A stretch of DNA of 64,000 nt, from the NCBI RefSeq assembly GCF_016908395.1, contig NZ_JAFBDU010000002.1, forward strand, positions 620,001-684,000. Direction: 5' to 3'. The notes beneath the pieces were generated by a model that saw only the letters and a program-made list of their open reading frames with translations, did no database searches and was not told the origin of the DNA. Shown here piece after piece: positions 26,347 to 34,009 of the stretch. The stretch's first letter is position 1. Each line of letters opens with the position of its first letter. Position numbers and translations under genes: made by a program. This DNA is from Metabacillus crassostreae. GTDB lineage: Bacteria > Bacillota > Bacilli > Bacillales > Bacillaceae.

Positions 26347-26390
26347 GAGATTAGAAGAGGAGAGATGAGAAATGAATACTAGAGTATTAG
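26347..26390 (+). promoter_or_regulatory. TRAP-binding site overlapping the trpP ribosome binding site
   Basis: Triplets GAG (26347), TAG (26352), GAG (26357), GAG (26362) and GAG (26367) are spaced exactly 2 bases apart. TAG at 26380 and 26388 follow inside the first codons, and further GAG/TAG triplets lie upstream (26308, 26316, 26331). (G/U)AG repeats with 2-base spacers are the known target of tryptophan-loaded TRAP. Here they cover the Shine-Dalgarno sequence and the ATG at 26372, so binding should block trpP translation as reported for B. subtilis. Confidence 0.82.
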
Positions 26391-26893
26391 TTACACTATC
26401 TTTATTTTCTGCAATTGGGGCTGTACTAAATATGGTAATGCCTCCGTTTTACCAAGGAATGAAACCAGATATGATGTTAATCATGATGTTTATCGGAATT
26501 ATCTTTTTTCCAAGTGTGAAAAATGTTACTTTGCTAGGAATTGTTACAGGAATTCTATCTGCTTTGACAACAACTTTCCCAGGTGGACAAATTCCAAATA
26601 TTCTTGATAAATTCATCACAGCATTCGTGTTTTACGGTTTGTTCTTACTCGTAAAGAAATTTGCACAAAAGGTAGCAGTAGCAACAGTACTGACTGTTAT
26701 TGGTACAATTGTGTCAGGAACAATCTTTTTAGCATCTGCTTTAGTTATTGTAGGTTTACCAGGAGGAGCAGCATTTTCAGTTTTATTCGTAGGTGTAGTT
26801 CTGCCAGCTACTATATTTAATGCAGTATCAATGATTGTTGTTTTACCAATTATCCAAGCGATTTTCAAACGCTCAAATTTAGCAATTGTATAA
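26372..26893 (+). CDS. trpP: Tryptophan transporter TrpP
   Basis: A 173-residue membrane protein of the TrpP family with five or six helices, starting with the helix LVTLSLFSAIGAVLNMVMPP, then GMKPDMMLIMMFIGI and TTFPGGQIPNILDKF. It takes up tryptophan across the membrane. RBS GAGGAGAGATGAGA sits within a TRAP site, consistent with tryptophan-dependent translational control. Confidence 0.92.
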   Translation: MNTRVLVTLSLFSAIGAVLNMVMPPFYQGMKPDMMLIMMFIGIIFFPSVKNVTLLGIVTGILSALTTTFPGGQIPNILDKFITAFVFYGLFLLVKKFAQKVAVATVLTVIGTIVSGTIFLASALVIVGLPGGAAFSVLFVGVVLPATIFNAVSMIVVLPIIQAIFKRSNLAIV

Positions 26894-26915
26894 GTTTTTC
26901 ATTTTAAACATGTTT

Positions 26916-26948
26916 AAGAGGTTGACCGTCATTGGTCAACCTCTTTTT
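26916..26948 (+). terminator. Terminator of trpP
   Basis: AAGAGGTTGACC pairs with GGTCAACCTCTT around a 6-base loop, followed by TTTTTAG. It lies 23 bases past the stop. Confidence 0.88.
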
Positions 26949-27055
26949 AGGTCAATGTAGCTTTGTTGGTTTTCCATGAATAGAAACTCAACGAATGATG
27001 AAAAAGAGAAGAACAAAGCCTAATTAATGACAATCAAACCCTAACTACATTATTC

Positions 27056-27247
27056 CTATTGAAAATAAATTAACATAATTCCTATTAAAAGCGTGATAAC
27101 TCCAGCTGAAGCTAATACATTCACCTTTTGCTTAACTATTTTTTTAGGTGGATAAGATGCTGATTGCTGCAATAATTTGAAATAATGAAAAGCTCCGATA
27201 AAAAGTAATAAACTAATAACAAAAAATAAGAAAATAACACCTGACAT
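27056..27247 (-). CDS. Small two-helix membrane protein
   Basis: A 63-residue protein, not recognised by name, with hydrophobic helices at about 3-22 and 41-61 joined by a basic loop (PPKKIVKQKVN). I place the start at 27247 because AGAAGGGGGG lies 6 bases ahead; ATG at 27253 and an upstream in-frame ATG at 27283 are weaker. It lies between trpP and yhaH on the opposite strand. Function unknown. Confidence 0.6.
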   Translation of the reverse strand: MSGVIFLFFVISLLLFIGAFHYFKLLQQSASYPPKKIVKQKVNVLASAGVITLLIGIMLIYFQ

Positions 27248-27455
27248 GCTCATCCCCCCTTCTCTAAAAGTCAAAGAACTCAAGTCTTATATACAAGTAA
27301 ATAAAAGTACTCATATATTCACCTAGTAAGAACAAAAATGAGCAAAGCATTTATAGCTCTTTTCCATCTTCCAGCCTAAATGAGCCTACATATAAAAAAT
27401 AATTCAAAAAGTACTTATAAATATTTATGCTAACAAGCCTCTAACTATGTATAAT

Positions 27456-27482
27456 GTTTAATAAAGACACACCTTTGGGTAA
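27456..27482 (+). promoter_or_regulatory. Candidate sigma-B promoter of yhaH
   Basis: GTTTAA at 27456-27461 and GGGTAA at 27477-27482, 15 bases apart, match the sigma-B consensus GTTTAA-N13-15-GGGWAT with one deviation. It is 64 bases before the yhaH ATG. General-stress control fits the YtxH family. Confidence 0.65.
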
Positions 27483-27546
27483 ATTGTTAAAGAATGGATT
27501 AACTAGATAAATTAATACATATCCATCATTTTTGGAGGGATGATTT

Positions 27547-27900
27547 ATGTCAAAAAATAATGCATTATTTTATGGTCTTGTTGTAGGTGGAATAATTGGT
27601 GGAATCACAACATTACTTTCTACTCCTTCTTCCGGAAAAGAACTACGTGGGAAGATTAACCTAAGCCGTGAACAAATAGAGGACATTTTACAGCAATTAG
27701 AAATTGAGAGCAAAGCTCTTAAAGAACAAATCGTTAAAACAACTCAAGAAGGTACGGAAATTGTCAAAGAAGTATCTGCTGATTTAAAAAAATCAATCCA
27801 TCAATTCCAACATGATATAGAGCCACATAAAAAAGACTTACAAAAGGAAATAGAAGAAATCGAAAAGAAAATTAAACAGCTTGAAAATACACTTCAATAA
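27547..27900 (+). CDS. yhaH: YtxH-domain protein YhaH
   Basis: A 117-residue protein with an N-terminal Gly-rich membrane helix (LFYGLVVGGIIGGITTLLSTPSSGKELRG, the YtxH signature, about 7-35), then a long charged coiled coil rich in Glu and Lys to the C-terminus. Length and position match B. subtilis YhaH. RBS TTGGAGGGATGATTT. It is probably stress-induced (see the upstream sigma-B-like promoter); its molecular role is unknown. Confidence 0.85.
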   Translation: MSKNNALFYGLVVGGIIGGITTLLSTPSSGKELRGKINLSREQIEDILQQLEIESKALKEQIVKTTQEGTEIVKEVSADLKKSIHQFQHDIEPHKKDLQKEIEEIEKKIKQLENTLQ

Positions 27901-27984
27901 TATTGTTTTTTAGCTCATATTTAAAAAAGTTACTTTACGTAAGAAACTTTTCTTTTACAAGTAAATTATTTTTCTCTTATTTTA

Positions 27985-28024
27985 AAAAGTGTGTAGGACA
28001 AGTATTGTCTACACACTTTTTTTC
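27985..28024 (+). terminator. Terminator of yhaH
   Basis: AAAAGTGTGTAG pairs with CTACACACTTTT around a 12-base loop that itself contains a GACAA/TTGTC match, followed by a T run. Confidence 0.85.
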
Positions 28025-28151
28025 GGCTAAAATCATTGATATATAAGGGTTTATTAAAATTTTTAAAAATTTCGTAAATTTATATCTTTATTAATCTTTA
28101 TTTTATTGGCATAATAGAGAATAATACATTGAGAGTCAGGGGTGACCGGTG

Positions 28152-28739
28152 ATGAATCATAATGAAAAGGAATATACAATAAAAGAAGCCTTGTTATTTA
28201 GTCAACGAGTTGCGCAACTTAGTAAAGCATTATGGAAATCAATTGAAAAGGATTGGCAGCAGTGGATCAAGCCATACGATTTGAATATCAATGAACACCA
28301 TATTCTGTGGATTGCTGATCATTTAAATGGAGCCTCTATTTCAGAGATTGCTAAATTCGGAGTTATGCATGTATCTACTGCCTTCAATTTCTCCAAAAAA
28401 CTTGAGGAGAGAGGTTACTTAGAATTTTCTAAGAAAGCTGATGATAAGCGTAACACATATATTAAGCTTACTGCTCAAGGAGAAGAAGTTCTGTCTAAAC
28501 TGTTAGAAGATTTTAGTCCTGAAAGAAACTCTGTTTTAAAGGGAGCACTTCCTCTACAAAATTTATACGGAAAGTTCCCTGAAATGATGGAGATGATGTG
28601 TATTATCCGCAATATTTATGGAGACGATTTTATGGAGATCTTTGAACAATCATTTCATAATATTGAGGATACCTACAATGATGAAGATGGAACTTTAACA
28701 AAAAAGAATTCTCAAGATGGGCAACTTATATCTAGCTAA
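28152..28739 (+). CDS. scoC: Transition-state regulator ScoC (Hpr)
   Basis: A 195-residue MarR-family winged-helix regulator. The stretch [20 protein letters not shown] and the recognition region [20 protein letters not shown] agree almost residue for residue with the B. subtilis protein as I recall it. The C-terminal tail past ~150 diverges. In B. subtilis it represses protease, peptide-transport and sporulation genes. GTG at 28149 and ATG at 28152 are both possible starts behind AGGGGTGACC. Confidence 0.94.
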   Translation: MNHNEKEYTIKEALLFSQRVAQLSKALWKSIEKDWQQWIKPYDLNINEHHILWIADHLNGASISEIAKFGVMHVSTAFNFSKKLEERGYLEFSKKADDKRNTYIKLTAQGEEVLSKLLEDFSPERNSVLKGALPLQNLYGKFPEMMEMMCIIRNIYGDDFMEIFEQSFHNIEDTYNDEDGTLTKKNSQDGQLISS

Positions 28740-28743
28740 AAAA

Positions 28744-29085
28744 TTAATATGAGGATTTTATTAACTCAACCAAATCACTCATTAAAATAGGATATAAATT
28801 TTGTCTATATAGTGCTTGAATTGTTTCATTTACATCCAGCTTAGAATTTAACTGTCCAGCAAATTGCGTAAGGAGATCTGTAAAGATTACTAATCCTTGC
28901 GTTTTTTGTTCTTCATGAATTGCTTCTAACCCATTAAGAAGCTGATATATTTCTTCGATTTCAGATTTACTCAATCCCTTTTCCATAACCAACTGATAAA
29001 AAGGAAATCGATTTGTATCCACCATTTGTAATAATAGCGCTTGATAATACTCCAGTCTTTCCAAACGCTCCTCAATAAAATCCAT
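28744..29085 (-). CDS. yhaI: YhaI family protein
   Basis: A 113-residue helical protein convergent with scoC, matching YhaI (DUF1878). EERLERLEYYQALLLQMVD at the N-terminus and NPLYPILMSDLVELI-type C-terminus are recognisable. It is soluble and acidic. No function is known; the assignment rests on similarity and gene order. Confidence 0.82.
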   Translation of the reverse strand: MDFIEERLERLEYYQALLLQMVDTNRFPFYQLVMEKGLSKSEIEEIYQLLNGLEAIHEEQKTQGLVIFTDLLTQFAGQLNSKLDVNETIQALYRQNLYPILMSDLVELIKSSY

Positions 29086-29354
29086 CCTGTACCCTCTTTC
29101 TATTCATACATTATTGTCCTTTATTGTATAGTATTCCCGTTATTTTAGGAAGTTTAAATCCTTTATTGTTCATGTAATTAAGAAAAGCACAAGCAGCTTA
29201 TTGAACACGTAATTACTATAAACACTATTCCCTTAATATCTGCCAAAAAACTATTTTTTGCAAATTCTTATCCAAATACTTATTTCGTATTGATTTTTTC
29301 CTCTCACCGTCGTACAGTATGGTAGTACTTAACATAAGTTTGGACGGTGAGACG

Positions 29355-29891
29355 ATGAACTGTTGGAAAACCATAAACCTTTCTAAGGATGTTGGTCTGC
29401 ACAAAATATCATTTATTTCGATGTTAACGATGGTATGTGTTTTTATTTTAACCTATTTGCCTATTAATTTATTTTTTTCAAAAGTTCATCTAAAAGACGG
29501 ACATTTTTTAATGTTTATATTGTTGATGGTTAGCATGATTCCAGTTCATAAGATACTGCATGCACTTCCACTTCTATTATGTGGGTGTCGTGTGGAGATG
29601 AAAATAAAATTTTATTATATGTTCCCTTCTTTTCAACTAAAAGCATGTAATGGAATTAAAAAACATAATATGCTTATATCTCTTTTGACACCATTTATTG
29701 TTTTCACAACAGTTTTTCTATATGGGAGTATCCTCTTTCCAGCGTATATGCATTATTTTAGTATTGCAATGGCTTTTCATATAGGTCTTTGTGTACCAGA
29801 TTTTATTTTTATTAAACATCTGTTACTAGCTCCAAGATCCTGCTTTGTTGAAGAGTTCGATGATGGATTTGAAGTACTTGTCCAAAAATAG
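29355..29891 (+). CDS. yhaJ: DUF3267 membrane protein YhaJ
   Basis: A 178-residue protein with about four hydrophobic helices and a HKILHALPLLLCGC segment that resembles the HE-x2-H-like core of DUF3267 membrane proteins, here with K in place of the expected E. I prefer the ATG at 29355 because GGTGAG precedes it; an in-frame ATG at 29319 has no ribosome binding site. Gene order supports yhaJ. The role is unknown, and loss of the metal-motif Glu suggests it is not a protease. Confidence 0.72.
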   Translation: MNCWKTINLSKDVGLHKISFISMLTMVCVFILTYLPINLFFSKVHLKDGHFLMFILLMVSMIPVHKILHALPLLLCGCRVEMKIKFYYMFPSFQLKACNGIKKHNMLISLLTPFIVFTTVFLYGSILFPAYMHYFSIAMAFHIGLCVPDFIFIKHLLLAPRSCFVEEFDDGFEVLVQK

Positions 29892-29972
29892 TGAATAAGA
29901 AAATGAGTAAATTAATATAGATATAGTAGTAATGCCGTTTGAACGAGGAATTTACGCATATGTAAATAGTCT

Positions 29973-30004
29973 AAAGTGATGTCATATTTTACATCACTTT
30001 TTTA
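29973..30004 (+). terminator. Terminator of yhaJ
   Basis: AAAGTGATGT at 29973-29982 pairs with ACATCACTTT at 29991-30000 around CATATTTT, followed by TTT. Confidence 0.83.
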
Positions 30005-30087
30005 ACTTGTTATTAGTAGTCAATGCTATCTTTTTCATAAATAGTTTGGTAATCTAATATGTATATGAAAGAGAAGGGGGATCTCAT

Positions 30088-30267
30088 ATGGTCATTTTCT
30101 TCATCTTGTTTGCAGTCTTTATCTTGTTTTATATAAACAAGCTTACAAACACTCTATGTTTAGTACGCGAGATTCCTGAAGACCGTCAAACAAAAGTTTT
30201 TAGAACAATAAATGTTCTTATTACGATTTTGTTAATCTCATCATACATTGAAAATTTGTATACGTAG
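30088..30267 (+). CDS. Small membrane protein, 59 residues
   Basis: An ATG with AAGGGGG 7 bases upstream opens a 59-codon frame. It has an N-terminal hydrophobic helix (VIFFILFAVFILFYI), a charged middle (VREIPEDRQTKVFR) and a second helix (INVLITILLISSYI). The good ribosome binding site and two-helix layout support a real gene. No family recognised. Confidence 0.65.
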   Translation: MVIFFILFAVFILFYINKLTNTLCLVREIPEDRQTKVFRTINVLITILLISSYIENLYT

Positions 30268-30421
30268 AGCTTCGTTTATACGATCGTAAATCAAAAGAAA
30301 TACTTCCATGTTTACCTTCATTCTATAGGCAGGTAAGTGCTCTTATATTGAATAAATTATCCGCCTATAGAAAAGCAAGGATACATAGTTTGTAAGAAGC
30401 ACAGATAAAGGACACATTAAT

Positions 30422-30455
30422 GAGGCTGACTCAATTGAGTCAGCCTCTCTTTTAT
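30422..30455. terminator. Bidirectional terminator left of the YjcZ array
   Basis: GAGGCTGACTCAATTGAGTCAGCCTC is a perfect 26-base palindrome at 30422-30447, followed by TCTTTTATC. It can end both the plus-strand small gene and the minus-strand YjcZ gene at 30457. Confidence 0.8.
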
Positions 30456-30456
30456 C

Positions 30457-30540
30457 TTATAGCCACGCTGCACCAACGATGATTAACAAGATGAATAATA
30501 CAACGATTAACGCAAATCCACCTGAATATGCTCCGCTCAT
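30457..30540 (-). CDS. YjcZ-family microprotein, copy 1
   Basis: Twenty-seven residues: MSGAYSGGFALIVVLFILL followed by IIVGAAWL. This is a single hydrophobic helix with the FALIVVLFILLIIVG core of YjcZ/YhzE-type sporulation microproteins. GGGAGGTGTAATA precedes the ATG. It is the most diverged of four tandem copies and keeps the classical YSGGFAL N-terminus. Confidence 0.85.
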   Translation of the reverse strand: MSGAYSGGFALIVVLFILLIIVGAAWL

Positions 30541-30628
30541 TATTACACCTCCCATTCTTAATAAAGATCATTATTCAAAGCAAAATCTAATCAGTTTTAG
30601 ACATTTGCCCATTAAAATAGAGAGTTTA

Positions 30629-30712
30629 TTAAAGGTAAGAAGCACCAATGATAATTAACAAAATGAACAATACAACGATTAACGCAAAGTTATTTGTGTA
30701 ACCATGACTCAT
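30629..30712 (-). CDS. YjcZ-family microprotein, copy 2
   Basis: Twenty-seven residues beginning MSHGYTNNFALIVVLF and ending IIIGASYL. RBS GGAGGTAATAAGTT. Upstream there is a TTGGGCAAACG box and a CATAAGATA hexamer-like -10, consistent with sigma-K-type control and a GerE-like site. Small single-helix protein, probably membrane- or coat-associated in spores. Confidence 0.85.
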   Translation of the reverse strand: MSHGYTNNFALIVVLFILLIIIGASYL

Positions 30713-30729
30713 AACTTATTACCTCCTTT

Positions 30730-30805
30730 ATCTTTTCACTTTATCTTATGGTCATTTGCTCTATTGTGATTGGACGTTTGCCCAATTTAGGTCTTTTTCT
30801 TTATT
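30730..30805 (-). promoter_or_regulatory. Conserved upstream box and -10 of YjcZ copy 2
   Basis: On the minus strand AATTGGGCAAACGTCCAATCAC is followed about 20 bases later by CATAAGATA, which fits the CATANNNTA -10 shared by sigma-E and sigma-K. AATTGGGC fits the GerE consensus RWWTRGGY. The same layout precedes copy 3 (about 30990-31045), and the GGCAAAC core recurs before copies 1 and 4. Confidence 0.55.
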
Positions 30806-30887
30806 AAAGTTTTTTCTGCTTTACTGTTTCAATGTTGTAAACACCCTTATAAATAACACAATATAATCTTCTATCTATAGAAATAAC

Positions 30888-30971
30888 TTATAGATATGAA
30901 GCACCAATGATGATTAACAAAATGAACAATACAACAAGTAACGCGAAGTTGCTTGATAAACCATGACTCAT
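30888..30971 (-). CDS. YjcZ-family microprotein, copy 3
   Basis: Twenty-seven residues beginning MSHGLSSNFALLVVLF and ending IIIGASYL. The gene and ~90 bases of leader are nearly identical to copy 2, including GGAGGTAATAAGTT, CATAGAATA and TTGGGCAAAC. It looks like a recent duplicate. Confidence 0.85.
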   Translation of the reverse strand: MSHGLSSNFALLVVLFILLIIIGASYL

Positions 30972-31080
30972 AACTTATTACCTCCTTTATCTTTTCACTT
31001 TATTCTATGGTCATTTGCTCTAATGTGATTGGGTGTTTGCCCAAGAAATCTAAGTTAAAGATTGTTTTGCTGGGTAATCA

Positions 31081-31164
31081 TTAAAGATAAGAAGCTCCGA
31101 TGATAATTAACAAAATGAACAATACGACAAGTAATGCAAAATTGTTGGATGAACCAAAGCTCAT
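31081..31164 (-). CDS. YjcZ-family microprotein, copy 4
   Basis: Twenty-seven residues beginning MSFGSSNNFALLVVLF and ending IIIGASYL. RBS GGAGGTATTTCAAT. The upstream TAGGCAAACGTCC box is kept, while the -10-like element is weaker than in copies 2 and 3. First copy in the direction of transcription. Confidence 0.85.
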   Translation of the reverse strand: MSFGSSNNFALLVVLFILLIIIGASYL

Positions 31165-31697
31165 ATTGAAATACCTCCTTTATCTTTCTCTATATCCTAT
31201 TAATTTTCTTTAGCTTCGTTTGGACGTTTGCCTAATTTTTATGAATTTGTTATATTCAACTATTGCAAAGCTGTAATAATAGCTTCTAGACTATACCAGA
31301 CATATTTTATTACCTATTTTGGATGATTTGAATGTTTAAGTATGAAGGGTTTTTCTCTCAAAAGACTGTTAAGCGGATATCAACAGAGAATTTCACTTTA
31401 ACAGCCTCATAGAAAATAATTACCTGTATAGCGATCTAAGAACACTGTTTAGCAAAGTAAAAATCATAAAAAACTTTTTGAACTTGTCACATTATGGTAT
31501 AGTATTTCTTGTACTGTCAGATTTGGACTTCTAACAAGGATTATTTTTAAAAAATGATTATTACTTACAATCTATAAGCAACTTTAAATTTTCCAAGTAA
31601 AAGAAACCAATCAATATTCGCCGTTAAAACATGGCACTTAGCCACGTTTTTTCTAATAAAGAATTTCTAAATATTATACTAGGAGTTGTATTAGAAG
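31165..31697. other. Intergenic gap of 533 bases before prsA
   Basis: The left part holds the promoter box of YjcZ copy 4. Around 31479-31506 a TTGAAC / TAGTAT pair is a plausible sigma-A promoter for prsA. It would give a ~180-base leader with the hairpin at 31626-31652. No gene is visible. Confidence 0.6.
31626..31653 (+). promoter_or_regulatory. Hairpin plus T run in the prsA leader
   Basis: AAAACATGGC and GCCACGTTTT pair (one A-C mismatch) around ACTTA, followed by TT. It has the shape of an intrinsic terminator, 45 bases before the prsA start. It could attenuate prsA or end a leader RNA; equally it could be an upstream terminator if prsA is read from a promoter at about 31650-31680. Confidence 0.45.
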
Positions 31698-32549
31698 ATG
31701 AAAAAGGTAGCAATAGCAATAGCAGCCGCAACAAGCTTATTTGCACTTAGTGCTTGTAACAATGCTGATTCTGAATCAGAAGTTGTTGTGGAAACAAAGG
31801 CTGGTAACATTACAAAAGATGAATTTTACGAAGCAATGAAGAATCGTTTCGGAGGAGACGTTTTAACAGAGCTTGTTCATGAAAAAGTATTAAGTGAAAA
31901 ATACGAGGTTTCTGAGAAAGATATAGAAGCTGAATTTGAAAACTTAAAAACACAATTTGGTGCTCAATTTGAAAGTGTTATCCAAATGCAAGGCGAAGAT
32001 GTTGTAAAACAAATGGTTAAAGTTGATTTATTAAGAAAGAAAGCTGCTGCAGAAGAAGTTGAAGTAACTGATGAAGAAATAAAAGCTTATTATGATACAT
32101 TAGAAGGACAAGTAAAAGCTAGCCATATATTAGTTGCTGATGAAGCTAAGGCTAAAGAAGTTAAAGAAAAGCTTGAAGCAGGAGAAAAATTTGAAGATCT
32201 TGCAAAAGAATATTCAACTGACCCTGGTTCTGCTCAAAATGGTGGAGATTTAGGTTGGTTTGGTGAAGGTGCAATGGTTAAGGAATTCCAAGATGCAGCT
32301 TTCAAACTAAAAGAGGGCGAAGTTAGTGAGCCAGTTAAATCTGAGTTTGGTTATCATATTATTAAAGTAACTGAAACTGTTAAACCTTTCGAAGAAATGA
32401 AAGAGGATTTAAAAGAGGAAGTTCGTAAACAAAAGATTCAACAGCCTGATACAATTCAACAAGCACTTGATAATGCAATTAAGGATTCTAATGTAGAAGT
32501 TAAAGAAGAAGACTTAAAAGATCTATTTAAAGCACCAGCAAAAGAATAA
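31698..32549 (+). CDS. prsA: Foldase lipoprotein PrsA
   Basis: A 283-residue peptidyl-prolyl isomerase lipoprotein. The signal peptide has lipobox LSAC (C20), an N-terminal chaperone domain follows, and a parvulin domain lies at about 134-225 (VKASHILVADEAKAKEV, YSTDPGSAQNGGDLGWF, FGYHIIKVT). The C-terminal helical tail is acidic. It folds exported proteins on the outer side of the membrane and is essential in B. subtilis. ScoC, encoded nearby, is a regulator of exoprotein production in relatives. Confidence 0.95.
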   Translation: MKKVAIAIAAATSLFALSACNNADSESEVVVETKAGNITKDEFYEAMKNRFGGDVLTELVHEKVLSEKYEVSEKDIEAEFENLKTQFGAQFESVIQMQGEDVVKQMVKVDLLRKKAAAEEVEVTDEEIKAYYDTLEGQVKASHILVADEAKAKEVKEKLEAGEKFEDLAKEYSTDPGSAQNGGDLGWFGEGAMVKEFQDAAFKLKEGEVSEPVKSEFGYHIIKVTETVKPFEEMKEDLKEEVRKQKIQQPDTIQQALDNAIKDSNVEVKEEDLKDLFKAPAKE

Positions 32550-32562
32550 GAGCATCATTAAC

Positions 32563-32594
32563 AAAAAAATCGGTGAAATTCACCGATTTTTTTA
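32563..32594. terminator. Bidirectional terminator between prsA and yhaL
   Basis: AAATCGGTGAA pairs with TTCACCGATTT, flanked by seven A on the left and a seven-T run on the right. It serves the convergent genes. Confidence 0.88.
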
Positions 32595-32601
32595 ATAATC
32601 A

Positions 32602-32820
32602 TTAACTTACAGACTGTTCCTCTTGAATCTCCTGTTGCTGACTAACAAGTGCTTGCTTTTTCTGCCGTTCTTGCTCAATTCTTTCTATATAAACCTGCCC
32701 CTCTTTTTCAATAAACTCATCATCAATTTCCTTATCCTGCTGATGTGTCTTAAAGGCCATATATCCGCTTATGAGAATTCCAATAATACATACATATATC
32801 CACCATGGCAATACTAACAT
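32602..32820 (-). CDS. yhaL: Sporulation protein YhaL
   Basis: A 72-residue protein with one N-terminal helix (LPWWIYVCIIGILISGYMAF), the motif EFIEKEGQVYIERIEQERQKK and a Gln/Glu-rich tail, as in YhaL. The start at 32820 follows GGGGGAGCATGG and matches the family; an in-frame ATG at 32850 has no ribosome binding site. In B. subtilis yhaL is sporulation-associated with modest phenotype. Confidence 0.83.
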   Translation of the reverse strand: MLVLPWWIYVCIIGILISGYMAFKTHQQDKEIDDEFIEKEGQVYIERIEQERQKKQALVSQQQEIQEEQSVS

Positions 32821-32949
32821 CCATGCTCCCCCTTTTAAAACCTTGTCCATTTGAACAAGCTATTTACTTAAGCATATGTTAGGGAGCTAAAAGTTAGAAC
32901 ACTTTGTTTATATTAACCAACCATGAGCTTACTTCGCCTTAAAAAATTA

Positions 32950-33894
32950 TTATTTATGAAATGTTGGTTTGTAAAAGGATCTGTTATCTAATGCAAATAT
33001 TCTTTCTGTATACTCACCAGGTTTAACACGCTCAAGGCCACGATCTAGCATATTCATTTTAGCATCAAGGTTATCAATATAATGCAGAATTTCCGCTTCT
33101 TTGATCATAGGAGGTTTTGGACTACCCCACTCAGCTTTACCGTGATGGCTAAGAACTAAATGCTGAAGGATAACAACTTCCTCACCCTCAATCTGTAAAT
33201 GCTCTGCAGCCTTTGCAATTTCATTTACCATGATAGAAATATGACCTAATAAATTTCCTTCAACAGTGTAAGTTGTACTAATTGGACCTGACAGTTCAAT
33301 TACCTTACCTAAGTCATGTAAAATCACCCCAGAATATAGAAGATCTGTATCAAGACTTGGATATAAATTTGAGATCGCCTTTGCTAAATCCAACATTGAT
33401 ACAACATGGTAAGCTAAGCCTGAAACAAATTCATGATGATTTTTTGTTGCTGCTGGATATTCAATAAAAGCTGCTCCATGCTTTTTTAGTAAATGGCGTG
33501 TAATACGCTGGATATTTGGATTTTTCATTTCGAATATATATTGAGTAATTTTATCATTCATTACATCCTTAGAAATAGGGGCTGTTTCTAATAAATCTGA
33601 GATGTTAATTTTTTCATCATCATGTTTAGGTCGAATTTTACGAATCTTTAATTGATTTCGTCCACGGTAATGATGGATGTCTCCTAATATTTTTACAATG
33701 CTTTGAGGAGAATATATCCCTTCATCCTCTTGAGATGCATCCCAAAGCTTTGCCTCAATTTCCCCAGACGTATCTTGTAAAATTAACGTTAAAAATGCTT
33801 TACCATTACTTGCAATTCCTTTTACAGATGATTTTATAAGTAAATGGACCTCTACTTGATCCCCAACATCGTAGTGTAGAATGCCTTTAGCCAT
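32950..33894 (-). CDS. yhaM: 3'-5' exoribonuclease YhaM
   Basis: A 314-residue protein: N-terminal OB fold (about 10-90; [22 protein letters not shown]) and HD phosphohydrolase domain (about 155-300) with H163 and H193/D194 in [10 protein letters not shown] and [13 protein letters not shown]. YhaM degrades RNA, and possibly single-stranded DNA, from the 3' end in a Mn-dependent way. RBS GGAGGAGCATATTT. It is encoded next to the SbcDC-like yhaO-yhaN pair. Confidence 0.93.
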   Translation of the reverse strand: MAKGILHYDVGDQVEVHLLIKSSVKGIASNGKAFLTLILQDTSGEIEAKLWDASQEDEGIYSPQSIVKILGDIHHYRGRNQLKIRKIRPKHDDEKINISDLLETAPISKDVMNDKITQYIFEMKNPNIQRITRHLLKKHGAAFIEYPAATKNHHEFVSGLAYHVVSMLDLAKAISNLYPSLDTDLLYSGVILHDLGKVIELSGPISTTYTVEGNLLGHISIMVNEIAKAAEHLQIEGEEVVILQHLVLSHHGKAEWGSPKPPMIKEAEILHYIDNLDAKMNMLDRGLERVKPGEYTERIFALDNRSFYKPTFHK

Positions 33895-34009
33895 AAATAT
33901 GCTCCTCCATTTTATGTGATCTCTTTAAGAGTAATAAATAGTAAAAAATCTTTATATTTTGTATCGTAAGTATAGCATAGTTAGATCAAAATCGGCTTTA
34001 GAAAAGTCT

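Larger units (their letters stand above)
25913..26371. other. Intergenic gap of 459 bases with two repeat elements and the trpP leader
   Basis: It consists of a family A element (25923-26015), a family B element (26028-26180), and about 190 bases with the trpP promoter region (TATAAT near 26281) and leader. No gene is visible. Confidence 0.7.
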
